Assembly: GCA_963926405.1 (NCBI GenBank)
Contig: CAWUXI010000019.1
Coordinates: 10,328 to 74,327 of the forward strand
Reading direction: 5' to 3'
DNA length: 64,000 nucleotides
From: CALSMU01 sp963926405
GTDB lineage: Bacteria > Bacteroidota > Bacteroidia > Flavobacteriales_D > Parvicellaceae
Below the pieces are notes generated by a model. The model saw nothing but the letters and a program-made list of their open reading frames with translations, was not told the origin of the DNA and made no database searches. Positions 53,778 through 63,297 of the stretch are shown piece by piece; within the stretch, counting starts at the first letter, position 1; every line of letters starts with the position of its first letter. The position numbers and the translations under genes are program-made.

Positions 53778-54365
53778 ATGATATACGAATTTAACGGTTT
53801 TAAACCAGTCATACACGCCTCTGCATTTATACATCCCCAGGCAAATGTGACAGGTAATGTTTTCATTGGGAAAGATGTTTACATCGGACCTTTCTGTACA
53901 ATCCGAGGGGATTTTGGCAAAATAATCATTGAAGATGGTTGCAATGTTCAAGAGAGTTGCACAGTTCATATGTTTCCTGGAACAATTACTACCTTAAAAA
54001 GGAATGCACACATCGGTCATGGTGCCATTATCCATGGTGGAACTGTTGGCGAAAACTGTTTAATAGGAATGAATGCAGTGGTGATGGACAATGTTGTAAT
54101 TGGAGATGGTTGTATTATTGGGGCCCTCTGTTTTGTTCCTGCTAAAACGGAGATTCCAGACCGAAAAATAGTAGTTGGTAATCCTGGGAAAATTGTAAAA
54201 GATGTTAGTGATGAGATGTTAAAATGGAAAACGGAAGGAACAAAGATTTATCAGAAATTAGCAAAGGATTGCCACACTATTTTAAAGGAATGTGAACCGC
54301 TTCGTGAAGCTGAACCAAATCGTCCTGAGCAGGAAGCAGCTTATAAAATTTGGAAAGATTCTTAG
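53778..54365 (+). CDS. paaY: PaaY-type gamma-class carbonic anhydrase-like hexapeptide protein
   Basis: At 195 aa it is a left-handed beta-helix with hexapeptide repeats (ANVTGNVFIGKDVYIGPFCTI, AHIGHGAIIHGGTVG, NCLIGMNAVVMDNVVIG) and a C-terminal helix. Metal-binding histidines are present in HMFPG, HIGHGAIIHGG. In the phenylacetate pathway PaaY is a thioesterase that clears dead-end CoA esters. The position between paaJ and paaZ supports this over a carbonic anhydrase role. Confidence 0.87.
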   Translation: MIYEFNGFKPVIHASAFIHPQANVTGNVFIGKDVYIGPFCTIRGDFGKIIIEDGCNVQESCTVHMFPGTITTLKRNAHIGHGAIIHGGTVGENCLIGMNAVVMDNVVIGDGCIIGALCFVPAKTEIPDRKIVVGNPGKIVKDVSDEMLKWKTEGTKIYQKLAKDCHTILKECEPLREAEPNRPEQEAAYKIWKDS

Positions 54366-54805
54366 GGCTATTTGATAAGTGAGACGTTAACCAATAGAAA
54401 AGTATTGCGGAACATTAAAAACTACGGGGAGTAATCAGTAATACTGGAAAGTTTTTTTTTTATAAAAGGGAAGATAAAAATATTTTTAAGTCAATACCGT
54501 CCTATATCTTTTCTTTAACCAGTAAATGTCCTTTTGCCGTGCCGATAGCTATCGGTAGAGCACTTCATTTTTTATCTTGACATAAAAAACGAAGCAAAAA
54601 AAGTCAAGGCTGCCAAAGAAAAATCATTTCTACCTTCATATTTGCTAATTGCGACCAAATGATTTCCTCGCAATTTTCTTCGGAACTTTTTGGTCTTTCT
54701 AAGCAATTATTTTGTTCTCAATAATCTTCCTTTGGAGGCCAATTTTACATCTATATTCAATTCATAGAACTCTTTGCCATAAAGAGCAGTGAGGAACAGT
54801 AAAAA
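54366..54805. other. 440-bp structured non-coding element flanked by direct repeats
   Basis: No gene is visible. GGAACATTAAAAACTAC (54409-54425) and GGAACAGTAAAAACTAC (54793-54809) are 17-bp direct repeats with one mismatch. Between them are a 14-bp palindrome CCGATAGCTATCGG (54542-54555), CTTGAC/GTCAAG (54576-54581 and 54603-54608), AAATCATTT/AAATGATTT (54621-54629 and 54657-54665) and ATTGCGA/TCGCAAT (54648-54654 and 54668-54674). From memory, the CCGATAGCTATCGG plus CTTGAC pattern is a dispersed intergenic element of Bacteroidota; I could not check this. Confidence 0.6.
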
Positions 54806-55063
54806 CTACACATACAAATTATCATCTTCATTAAGATCTTCAATAGAATAAGAAATAGTTGCTTCAATCATTTCTTCTTTTAATCCTTTAGCTAATTCGA
54901 CCTCAAATGCTTTAATAATTTCTTCACAAACACCCTTTTCAACGCGCTTTTTCCGTTTACTTTTGGACAAAAGTACACCCGCTAATAAATTCTGCCATTC
55001 GCCCTTATGCGCTTTTACCACTTCCTCCACATTAGTTACATCTATATCTATTATTATTCGCAT
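54806..55063 (-). CDS. Small charged protein, unknown
   Basis: This 85-aa, Lys/Glu-rich protein begins MRIIIDIDVTNVEEVVKAHKGEW and has two predicted helices separated by a strand. No signal or membrane segment is visible. The upstream leader is A-rich. It is antisense to its neighbours, sits next to the structured element at 54.4-54.8 kb, and its stop codon lies in the right-hand direct repeat. I do not recognise the family; coding status is moderately sure from length and composition. Confidence 0.55.
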   Translation of the reverse strand: MRIIIDIDVTNVEEVVKAHKGEWQNLLAGVLLSKSKRKKRVEKGVCEEIIKAFEVELAKGLKEEMIEATISYSIEDLNEDDNLYV

Positions 55064-55287
55064 ACTTCCTTTTTTGATTAAAGCTTCACAATATTACTAG
55101 AAGTAATTGAAATCCATACGGCATCTGCTTTATTTTTCTAAACGATTTACTTTAATAGATTAACTTTAATAGATAAACTAACTAAGGCTGCTCTTTCGCA
55201 GGAGTGAAGAGAATATAAGAAGATCACGTGTCTAACTTTCCATACTCAACGGATTTCTTATCTTTAGTGCTCAAATTAGGAACAAAT

Positions 55288-57336
55288 ATGAAAATACAAA
55301 ATTATATATTAGGAAACTGGGAAGATGGAGAAGGTGTTGAATTGGAATTGCACAACGCTATTACTGGAGAGAATTTTGGCTCTGTTTCAAGTGCAGGTCT
55401 TGACTATGCTGCTATATTAGAATACGGAAGAGAGAAAGGTGGATATGCTTTGCGTAAAATGACCTTCCAAGAAAGAGGTTTAATGCTAAAGGCATTAGCA
55501 CTTCACCTAATGGAAATTAAAAATAAGTTTTATGCATTAAGTGCTGTCACCGGAGCCACAAAAGTGGATTCTTGGATAGATATTGAAGGCGGAATCGGCA
55601 ACTTATTTGCCAATGCCTCACTAAGAAGGCAATTCCCAGATTTACCTTATTATGTAGACGGAAGTGCAGCAGCAATGTCTAAGAACGGAACTTTTATAGG
55701 TCATCATATCCAAGTTCCAAAGAAAGGTATTGCTATTCATATAAATGCATTTAACTTCCCTATTTGGGGAATGCTTGAAAAGATTGCTGTTAACATAATG
55801 GCAGGTGTTCCTGCTGTTGTTAAACCTTCAGAATTTACTAGTTATTTGACTGAGCTAATGGTAAGAGAAATTATTGCTTCTAAAATATTACCGGAAGGAG
55901 CATTGCAATTAGTTTCCGGATTAGGTCGTGGAATTATTGACCATGTTACCAATCAAGATGTAATAACATTTACGGGCTCTGCTGCAACTGGAAAAAAACT
56001 AAAAGGACTACCGCATATTATTGAAGAGTCTGTCCCATTTAACTTAGAAGCAGATTCACTTAATGCTTGTGTATTGGGTGAAGATGCTTTTCCTGGAACT
56101 CCAGAATTTGACATTTTCATAAAAGAAGTCCAAAGAGAAATTACAGTTAAAGCTGGCCAGAAATGTACAGCAGTAAGAAGGATATTAGTTCCAGAAAAAT
56201 TAATGGAAGATGTTCAAACTGCCCTTTCTGCAAGGTTAGCAAAAACTATTATTGGCAACCCGGCTACCGAAGGTGTTCGAATGGGTGCATTAGCAACAAA
56301 TCTGCAAGTAGAAAGAGTAAGAGAAAGTGTTGAACTTTTGATGAAAGAGCAAGACATTGTTTACGGAGATTTAGACAACTTTGAAGTCATTGGAGCTGAT
56401 AAAAATAAAGGTGCCTTCTTCTCCCCTATTCTTTTTAGAAATGACAATCCTTTTGAAAAAATTGGAGTCCATTCAATTGAGGCTTTTGGACCAGTATCAA
56501 CGCTAATGCCCTATAAAAACTTAGATGAGGCAGTAAAACTTGTAGAATTAGGAAAAGGATCCTTGGTTACTTCAATCATTACAAACGATGATAAATTAGC
56601 TAGAGAATTTGTAACCGAAGCAGCTCACATGAATGGTCGAATATTGGTTCTTAATGAAAGATGTGCTAAAGAAAGCACTGGACACGGATCACCAATGCCC
56701 TTATTAACGCATGGTGGACCAGGTCGTGCTGGTGGCGGTGAAGAAATGGGTGGAATTAGAGGTGTTTTGCATTATATGCAGAGAACCGCTATTCAAGGAC
56801 ACCCAACTACAATTTCTAAAATCACGCAACAATTTCAAGTTGGAGCAGATATGCCAGAAGCAAATCCACATGTGTTTAGAAAGCATTTTGAAGAATTAGA
56901 AATCGGTGAGACTGTATTTACACATAAGCACACGGTTACAACAACTGACATTGTAAACTTTGCGAATGTAAGTGGAGATAATTTTTACGCACACATGGAT
57001 GAAACTTCCTTAGATGGAACAATTTTCGAAGAACGTGTAGCACATGGTTATTTTGTATTAGCAAAAGCTGCAGGTTTATTTGTTGAACCTAAAAAAGGAC
57101 CTGTGCTATTAAATTATGGTATTGATGAATGTCGTTTCACAAAACCTGTTTATGCGGGAACAACAATTGGAGTTCGATTTACGGTTAAAGAAAAAATAAA
57201 CCAAGAAAAGAAGGACGAAGATGATATAGCGAAAGGAATTGTAAAATTCTTAGTCGATATCTACGACCAAGAAGGTGAAACTGTTGGATTAGCGACTATT
57301 TTAACCATGGTAAGAAAACTAGACCAATCAAAGTAA
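55288..57336 (+). CDS. paaZ: Bifunctional PaaZ: oxepin-CoA hydrolase and semialdehyde dehydrogenase
   Basis: At 682 aa it matches E. coli PaaZ (681 aa). Residues 1-520 are an aldehyde dehydrogenase with NAFNFPIWGMLEK, FTGSAATGKKL, NLEADSLNACV (the Glu) and VKAGQKCTAVRR (the Cys). Residues 535-682 are a MaoC-type hydratase with FANVSGDNFYAHMDE, which opens the oxepin ring of the CoA thioester. I chose the ATG at 55288 over the GTG at 55228, because the former aligns with the usual N-terminus. The other paa genes (A-E, G, H, K) are outside the window. Confidence 0.94.
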   Translation: MKIQNYILGNWEDGEGVELELHNAITGENFGSVSSAGLDYAAILEYGREKGGYALRKMTFQERGLMLKALALHLMEIKNKFYALSAVTGATKVDSWIDIEGGIGNLFANASLRRQFPDLPYYVDGSAAAMSKNGTFIGHHIQVPKKGIAIHINAFNFPIWGMLEKIAVNIMAGVPAVVKPSEFTSYLTELMVREIIASKILPEGALQLVSGLGRGIIDHVTNQDVITFTGSAATGKKLKGLPHIIEESVPFNLEADSLNACVLGEDAFPGTPEFDIFIKEVQREITVKAGQKCTAVRRILVPEKLMEDVQTALSARLAKTIIGNPATEGVRMGALATNLQVERVRESVELLMKEQDIVYGDLDNFEVIGADKNKGAFFSPILFRNDNPFEKIGVHSIEAFGPVSTLMPYKNLDEAVKLVELGKGSLVTSIITNDDKLAREFVTEAAHMNGRILVLNERCAKESTGHGSPMPLLTHGGPGRAGGGEEMGGIRGVLHYMQRTAIQGHPTTISKITQQFQVGADMPEANPHVFRKHFEELEIGETVFTHKHTVTTTDIVNFANVSGDNFYAHMDETSLDGTIFEERVAHGYFVLAKAAGLFVEPKKGPVLLNYGIDECRFTKPVYAGTTIGVRFTVKEKINQEKKDEDDIAKGIVKFLVDIYDQEGETVGLATILTMVRKLDQSK

Positions 57337-57364
57337 TAAATAACCATAATTTAAAAACAATAAA

Positions 57365-57637
57365 ATGAAAAAATTATTAATAGCATCAATCATTTCAATC
57401 TCAGTCCTTTCTTCTTGCACAGCTGAATGCGACACTTCATCGGCAGAAGGAGCATCTACTTGCCTTTGTGAATTAATGGATCAGATGTTACTTGCCTCTG
57501 ATGATAATGACAAATTAAAAGAATTACAGGAAAAACACAGTAATTACAAGGAAGAAATCAAACAAGCATATGAAGATGGAAAATATACCGAAAATGAACT
57601 AGAGGCTATACTTAAAGATAGAAATTGCTATTTTTAA
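57365..57637 (+). CDS. Small helical lipoprotein, unknown
   Basis: This 90-aa protein has a lipoprotein signal with lipobox LSSC (Cys18). The mature part has further cysteines (TAEC, CLCE, RNCYF) and a Lys/Glu-rich helix (KLKELQEKHSNYKEEIKQAYEDG). It starts 28 bp after paaZ and ends before a strong bidirectional terminator. I do not recognise the family and see no link to phenylacetate chemistry. Confidence 0.78.
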   Translation: MKKLLIASIISISVLSSCTAECDTSSAEGASTCLCELMDQMLLASDDNDKLKELQEKHSNYKEEIKQAYEDGKYTENELEAILKDRNCYF

Positions 57638-57656
57638 GCATAGGTTTATCTAAAGC

Positions 57657-57690
57657 AAAAAAGGCTCAACAGTATCTGTTGAGCCTTTTT
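57657..57690. terminator. Bidirectional terminator between the lipoprotein and odhB
   Basis: GGCTCAACAG (57663-57672) pairs perfectly with CTGTTGAGCC (57676-57685), with A and T tracts extending the stem on both sides. Both converging transcripts end in a T-run. Confidence 0.92.
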
Positions 57691-57712
57691 AATACTTTAG
57701 TATTTCCTACTA

Positions 57713-58972
57713 CTACAATCCCAACAAAACCTCAGTTGGCTCTTTCGAGCCAAAGATTAATTTAGAAGGATCTTCTAACATCTCTTTTACTTTTACCAAG
57801 AAGCTTACTGATTCTTTTCCATCAATAATTCGGTGATCATAAGAAAGTGCTAAATACATAATTGGACGTATTTCAACTTTACCGTTAATCGCTACAGGAC
57901 GATCCACAATGTTGTGCATTCCTAGAATAGCCGATTGAGGCGGGTTAATAATAGGTGTACTTAACATAGAGCCAAATACTCCACCATTTGTTATGGTAAA
58001 TGTTCCACCTTCCATATCTTCGATAGCCATTTTTCCATCCCTTGCCTTAATTGCTAACCTTTTTATTTCAGCTTCAATTTCAGCCAAACTCAATCTTTCT
58101 GCATTACGAACAACAGGTACCATCAATCCTTTAGGAGAACTAACTGCAATACCTATATCAGCGTAATTATGAGCAATCATATTATCTCCATCAATCATTG
58201 AATTAACTTGTGGAAATAAGTTTAACGCTTCCGTAACCGCCTTAGTAAAGAATGACATAAACCCAAGGTTTACGCCATGCACCACTTTAAACTGTTCTTT
58301 GTATTTCTTACGCAAGTCCATGATAGGCTTCATGTCAACTTCATTAAAAGTAGTCAACATGGCTGTTTCGTTTTTAACTGCAACCAAGCGAGAGGCGATT
58401 TTGCGACGAAGCATTTTCATCTTAATCGTTTCCGTATCTCTTGTCCCCCCCCAACCTTGAGCAGCTGAAGTATCCATACCTCCAGCCATAGCTGAAACAA
58501 CATCTTGTTTCGTTATTCGACCGTCTTTTCCAGAACCATCTATCATTTGTAATGGAACATTGTTTTCGTTAGCTAATTTTTTAGCAGCAATTGATGGATG
58601 ACCTGCAGCATACGTTTCCTTTGCCGGAGCCTCTTTCTTTGCAACCGGCATTGGATCTGGAGTAACTGGTGCTTTTACTTCTTCAACAGCCGGAGCTAAT
58701 TTTTTCACAGAATCAAAACCAGCTGGCTTTTCAGCAGCAGTGTCAATCAAACAAACAACCGCACCCACAGCAACTGCATCACCATTTTCAGCTTTTAAAG
58801 TTATTATCCCAGATTCTTCCGCTGGTAACTCTAATGTCGCCTTATCCGAATCGATTTCAGCTATAGCTTGATCTTTTTCTACGTAATCACCATCTTCTAC
58901 CAACCATTCTGCAATCTCCACTTCTGTGATAGATTCTCCAGGACTTGGCACTTTCATTTCTAATACTGACAT
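57713..58972 (-). CDS. odhB: Dihydrolipoyl succinyltransferase, E2 of 2-oxoglutarate dehydrogenase
   Basis: At 419 aa it has one lipoyl domain (EIDSDKATLEL, Lys44), an Ala/Pro/Glu-rich linker, a subunit-binding domain (PSIAAKKLANENNVPLQMIDG) and a catalytic domain ending with YDHRIIDGKESVSFLVKVKEML, carrying the HxxxDG site. It transfers succinyl groups from lipoamide to CoA in the TCA cycle. sucA is directly upstream, 30 bp away on the same strand. Confidence 0.95.
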   Translation of the reverse strand: MSVLEMKVPSPGESITEVEIAEWLVEDGDYVEKDQAIAEIDSDKATLELPAEESGIITLKAENGDAVAVGAVVCLIDTAAEKPAGFDSVKKLAPAVEEVKAPVTPDPMPVAKKEAPAKETYAAGHPSIAAKKLANENNVPLQMIDGSGKDGRITKQDVVSAMAGGMDTSAAQGWGGTRDTETIKMKMLRRKIASRLVAVKNETAMLTTFNEVDMKPIMDLRKKYKEQFKVVHGVNLGFMSFFTKAVTEALNLFPQVNSMIDGDNMIAHNYADIGIAVSSPKGLMVPVVRNAERLSLAEIEAEIKRLAIKARDGKMAIEDMEGGTFTITNGGVFGSMLSTPIINPPQSAILGMHNIVDRPVAINGKVEIRPIMYLALSYDHRIIDGKESVSFLVKVKEMLEDPSKLIFGSKEPTEVLLGL

Positions 58973-59002
58973 CTTTTATTTAGATATTTTTGGTTTGAAA
59001 TA

Positions 59003-61729
59003 CTATATTTTCTCTTTAACGTTACGCATCAACGCATCCAAAATCGCTTGTTGACGAATTCCATGCACTTTTGGTGATCCACTTGCAGGGCTTGCTGAAT
59101 CTAATCTAGATGCAACATTTAATTGAACCGTTCTATAATGACGCAACATGTGTGACCATGCGCCCATATTCCCTGGCTCTTCTTGGGCCCATATATATTT
59201 TGCCTCTTTACCATATTTATTAACGATAGCATCCATTTGTTTATGAGGTACTGGATATAATTGCTCAACTCTAACTACTGCAATATTCTCTCCTGCTCCA
59301 ATTTTCTCTTTCTCTTCGATTATATCGTAGTAAAACTTACCGGAAACAAATATAACAGTATCAATATCTTTTGCTTTTACTGAAGTATCATCTATCACTT
59401 CTTGGAATTTGCCTGTCGCTAACTCATCAACTGTAGAGACTGCTTTGTTATATCTTAACAACTTTTTCGGTGTAAAAACCACCAGTGGCTTTCTAAAATC
59501 TCTATGCAGTTGGCGTCGCAAGACATGGAACATATTAGCAGGAGTTGTACTGTTTACAATTTGCATATTTAAATCTGCACACAATTGCAGATACCTTTCC
59601 ATTCGCCCACTAGAATGCTCTGAGCCCATCCCTTCATAACCATGCGGAAGTAACATTACCAATCCATTTTGTGTATGCCATTTGTCTTCGGCAGCACTAA
59701 TAAATTGATCTATCATTATTTGTGCACCGTTATTAAAATCTCCAAACTGCGCTTCCCAAATTGTTAAACCATTTGGAGTATTAAAAGCATATCCATAATC
59801 AAAACCTAAAACACCGTACTCTGACAATAATGAATTATAGATTGTAAAATTAGCTTGTTTATCAGATAAGTTATTTAGCGTAATAATTTCCTCTTCTGTG
59901 TCTTCCGTTTTAATAACAGCATGCCGGTGAGAGAAAGTTCCTCTCTCCACGTCTTGTCCAGAAATTCTTACTGGATGACCTTCTTCCAATAAAGTTGCAT
60001 ATGCCAGCATTTCGGCCATACCCCAATCAAGGGCATTAGTATTTAGCATATCTACTCTATCTTTGAGGAGCTTGACTATCTTTCTAAAGTAGTTTTTTCC
60101 TTCTGGCAGTGTTGCTAATTTATGACCAAGGGCTACTAATTCTTTTTTGGGGTAACCTGTATTTGGTGAAACGTCAAAATCTTTTTCTATTGCAGGTCTA
60201 AACCCTTTCCATCTTTCCTGAAGAAAATCAGTCACTACAGCCTTTTCAATTTGCTTAGCATCCTCCAAACGATCTTGAAGCATGTTATCAAATTCTTTCA
60301 TCATATCCTTCCCTTCTTGAGCACTTAAGACTCCTTCTGAGATTAATCTTTTTAAATAAATTTTTCTTGGACTCGGATGATTAGCGATAGCTTTGTATAG
60401 TTTTGGCTGCGTAAATTTAGGCTCATCTCCTTCGTTATGTCCATATTTACGGTAACAAAGAATATCTATAAACACATCATTTTTAAATTTCTGACGATAT
60501 TCTAATGCAATCTGGACCGTCTGAACCAATGCCTCTACATCATCTCCATTGACATGAAATACAGGGCTTAAAGTTGTTTTAGCAACATCTGTACAATAAG
60601 TACTTGAACGTGCATCTAAATAGTTTGTTGTAAACCCAATTTGATTATTAATAACAATATGCAATGTACCACCGGTTTTATAACCTGCCAATCGAGACAT
60701 TTGAATCACTTCATAAACAACTCCTTGACCTGCAATAGCAGCGTCACCGTGAATCAGAATAGGCACTAACTTTGAATTATCTCCTCCCAATTCAAAATCT
60801 ATTTTTGATCGTGAGATACCGGAAACAACTGGATCTACAGCTTCTAAGTGAGAAGGGTTTGGGGCTAATGTCAATTTCACATGTTTTCCTGTATCTGCAA
60901 CTATCTCACTGGTATATCCTAGATGATACTTTACATCACCATCAAAAAGACTGTCGTCATATACTTTCCCCGTAAATTCACTAAAGATAGAATCGTATGT
61001 TTTATTAAAAACATTTGCCAAAACATTCAATCTCCCTCTGTGAGCCATTCCCATCACAAATTCTTTCACACCAAACTCAGTACCTCTTTCAATTAGGTTA
61101 TCCAATGCAGGAATTAATGCTTCAGCTCCTTCAATTGAAAAACGTTTTTGTCCAACAAATTTCTTATGTAAAAACTCTTCAAACACACTTGATTGATTCA
61201 ATTTATGCATTACATGAATCTTTCTTTCTTTTGTAAGTAGGGGTCTGTTTTTTAATTCTATTCTTTCTCTCAACCACCTTACCCTTTCTGGATGCCGAAT
61301 ATACATATACTCGATACCGATCGACTTACAATAAGTCTCTTGCAGGTGGTCAATAATTTCTTGTAGAGTGGCATTTTCTAAACCTATTTCTTCTCCTGCT
61401 GCAAAAACTACGTTTAAATCCGATTCCTCTAATTTGAAATTCTGATAATCCAAAGAAGGCTTGTACTTTCTTCGCTCTCTTACTGGATTAGTATCCGTAA
61501 ATAAGTGACCGCGACTTCTATATTCTCCGATTAGCTTAATTACTTTAAACTCCTTTTGAACGTTGTCAGGAATGGTTTCACCCCCTTCAAAACTTGTTTT
61601 TGCGAAATCAAACCCTTCAAAAAACTTTTTCCAGCTTTCATCAACCGAATTTTCGTCTTTTAAATAGCTATTGTATAAGTCATCTATAACAGCTCCTTCT
61701 GCATTACTTATATATGAAAATTTATCCAT
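59003..61729 (-). CDS. sucA: 2-oxoglutarate dehydrogenase E1
   Basis: At 908 aa it is a thiamine-diphosphate E1 of the fused OGDC type. N-terminal FSYISNAEGAVIDDLYNSYL is the typical lead; ThDP and active-site blocks are VMGMAHRGRLNVLANV, HLGYTSE, APNPSHLEAVDPVV, LIHGDAAIAGQGVVYE, and later ISGQDVERGTFSHRHAV and LPHGYEGMGSEHSSGRMER. It oxidatively decarboxylates 2-oxoglutarate. A TACATTTG box lies 31 nt before the ATG. Confidence 0.96.
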   Translation of the reverse strand: MDKFSYISNAEGAVIDDLYNSYLKDENSVDESWKKFFEGFDFAKTSFEGGETIPDNVQKEFKVIKLIGEYRSRGHLFTDTNPVRERRKYKPSLDYQNFKLEESDLNVVFAAGEEIGLENATLQEIIDHLQETYCKSIGIEYMYIRHPERVRWLRERIELKNRPLLTKERKIHVMHKLNQSSVFEEFLHKKFVGQKRFSIEGAEALIPALDNLIERGTEFGVKEFVMGMAHRGRLNVLANVFNKTYDSIFSEFTGKVYDDSLFDGDVKYHLGYTSEIVADTGKHVKLTLAPNPSHLEAVDPVVSGISRSKIDFELGGDNSKLVPILIHGDAAIAGQGVVYEVIQMSRLAGYKTGGTLHIVINNQIGFTTNYLDARSSTYCTDVAKTTLSPVFHVNGDDVEALVQTVQIALEYRQKFKNDVFIDILCYRKYGHNEGDEPKFTQPKLYKAIANHPSPRKIYLKRLISEGVLSAQEGKDMMKEFDNMLQDRLEDAKQIEKAVVTDFLQERWKGFRPAIEKDFDVSPNTGYPKKELVALGHKLATLPEGKNYFRKIVKLLKDRVDMLNTNALDWGMAEMLAYATLLEEGHPVRISGQDVERGTFSHRHAVIKTEDTEEEIITLNNLSDKQANFTIYNSLLSEYGVLGFDYGYAFNTPNGLTIWEAQFGDFNNGAQIMIDQFISAAEDKWHTQNGLVMLLPHGYEGMGSEHSSGRMERYLQLCADLNMQIVNSTTPANMFHVLRRQLHRDFRKPLVVFTPKKLLRYNKAVSTVDELATGKFQEVIDDTSVKAKDIDTVIFVSGKFYYDIIEEKEKIGAGENIAVVRVEQLYPVPHKQMDAIVNKYGKEAKYIWAQEEPGNMGAWSHMLRHYRTVQLNVASRLDSASPASGSPKVHGIRQQAILDALMRNVKEKI

Positions 61730-61760
61730 TGGTATTGTTCAAATTAAACACTGGTTGTTA

Positions 61761-61768
61761 CAAATGTA
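61761..61768 (-). promoter_or_regulatory. -7 element of sucA-odhB
   Basis: TACATTTG on the minus strand, a full match, 31 nt before sucA. The nearest TTG is only 14 nt upstream of the box. Confidence 0.35.
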
Positions 61769-61861
61769 TAATTTTATTTATCCAACTCCATTTCATTTGT
61801 GTCACATTTCATTTAATTATTTAAATTAATCTTTTAACCATTAAAAAAAGCGGTAATTATT

Positions 61862-62218
61862 TTAACTTAATAATGAATTTGAGCCAGAACTATATTGTTT
61901 TTTTAAAACGACTTTTTGTAACTCACGATTCAAAATTAATTTTAAAAGGTTTTCCTGCGGTAAGCCATCCTGCGAATAAATGAGTTGTTGATTTACGTCC
62001 ACTCGATACAAAAAATTGAAGAGTATATTTTCGTTTTCTATAAGTGTAGTTTCTATCCAATTCAGTAGCGTTACAATAAATTTATTTTTTTCTAAATTAA
62101 TGTCAAATTCATATTCAATACCGCTCAATCTTAAATCTTTATTCAACTGTGCAATAACTTCAATTAGAATTCCTTCCTCCGACAACGAAACACCTTGATA
62201 AATACTATTTAAAATCAT
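61862..62218 (-). CDS. Hypothetical protein upstream of sucA
   Basis: This 118-aa soluble protein is acidic and mixed alpha/beta (GILIEVIAQLNKDLRLSGIEYEFDI, then LLNWIETTLIENENILFNFLYRVDV). No signal, membrane segment or catalytic motif is visible. It lies 132 bp upstream of sucA on the same strand and carries its own TAAATTTG box 21 nt before the ATG. I do not recognise the family. Confidence 0.72.
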   Translation of the reverse strand: MILNSIYQGVSLSEEGILIEVIAQLNKDLRLSGIEYEFDINLEKNKFIVTLLNWIETTLIENENILFNFLYRVDVNQQLIYSQDGLPQENLLKLILNRELQKVVLKKQYSSGSNSLLS

Positions 62219-62239
62219 TTACAACTATGTCTTTGGGTT

Positions 62240-62247
62240 CAAATTTA
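62240..62247 (-). promoter_or_regulatory. -7 element of the 118-aa gene
   Basis: TAAATTTG on the minus strand, a full match, 21 nt before the ATG. No TTG is seen at the usual spacing. Confidence 0.35.
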
Positions 62248-62403
62248 CAATCATTTAAACTAAAATCACCCTGAAGAAAATTTTAATAACTTACTCATAA
62301 AAGTAATCTATCCAATTAAACAACCTATTTTAAAATGCAACCGAATTAACTATATATAAGGTTATTCGGTTTTTTTGTCCAAAATATTCCTCATTTTTGT
62401 TGA

Positions 62404-63297
62404 ATGAAAGTTCTAATAACAGGTGGTTCAGGTTTAATCGGAAATAAAATTACCGAGTTATTACTAAAAAAAAAAATAACAGTAGTTCACTTAACAAGAC
62501 ATCTCAATTCAAAATCAGGGGTTAAAACTTATGAGTGGAATTGGGAAAAAGGAACAATTGATTTAAAATGTTTTAATGAGGTAACCCACATTATTCACTT
62601 AGCTGGAGCTGGAATTGCGGATAAGGCTTGGACAACTAAACGCAAGCGTTTCCTTATTAGAAGCAGAGTTCATACCACTCGATTGCTCTTTAAACATATT
62701 GAGGCGCTAGACAAATTGGAAAGTTTTATTTCCGCATCTGGAATAGGGTATTATGGTGCTCGGAATTCTGAAGAAATATTCACAACATCATCTCAACCAC
62801 ATGATGACTTTATTGCTAAATGCTGCATCCAATGGGAGAATTCAGCTGACCTTTTCAAGCCTTTTGCTAGAGTCGTTAAATTCAGAACAGGAATTGTACT
62901 AGACAAGGAGGATGGAGCTATTCCAAAAATGAGCTCATCTATTAAACTTGGAATGGGAGCTCCTCTTGGCAATGGAGAGCAACACATGCCTTGGATACAC
63001 ATAGACGACATTGCTAATTTATACATCTATGCGCTAACCAACAAAATGAGTGGCGTATATAACGCTGTTTCTAGCCAGCATACAACGAACAAAGAACTGA
63101 CTAAAGAAATAGCGGTTCAGCTCAATAAAAAAATTCGCCTAAAAAGAGTTCCTTCCTTTTTGATCAAAACGATTTATGGAGAGATGGCTGATATACTTTT
63201 AAAAGGAAGCCGAGTAAACAATGAAAGCTTATTAAAATCAGGATTTAAGTTTGAATATCCTGATTTAAAAAGTGCTCTGAAGAATATTTTCAATTAA
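62404..63297 (+). CDS. TIGR01777-type NAD(P)-dependent epimerase-like protein (YfcH family)
   Basis: At 297 aa it has a Rossmann start (VLITGGSGLIGNKI), the HLAGAGIADKAW block with KRKRFLIRSRVHTTRLL, the SASGIGYYGAR active-site Tyr region, RTGIVLDKEDGAIPKM, and PWIHIDDIANLYIYAL, all typical of YfcH/SulA-type extended SDRs. The substrate is not known. A run of eleven As at 62466-62476 lies inside the coding sequence near codon 23. A near-consensus -7 box (CATTTTTG, 7 of 8) ends 4 nt before the ATG. Confidence 0.88.
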   Translation: MKVLITGGSGLIGNKITELLLKKKITVVHLTRHLNSKSGVKTYEWNWEKGTIDLKCFNEVTHIIHLAGAGIADKAWTTKRKRFLIRSRVHTTRLLFKHIEALDKLESFISASGIGYYGARNSEEIFTTSSQPHDDFIAKCCIQWENSADLFKPFARVVKFRTGIVLDKEDGAIPKMSSSIKLGMGAPLGNGEQHMPWIHIDDIANLYIYALTNKMSGVYNAVSSQHTTNKELTKEIAVQLNKKIRLKRVPSFLIKTIYGEMADILLKGSRVNNESLLKSGFKFEYPDLKSALKNIFN

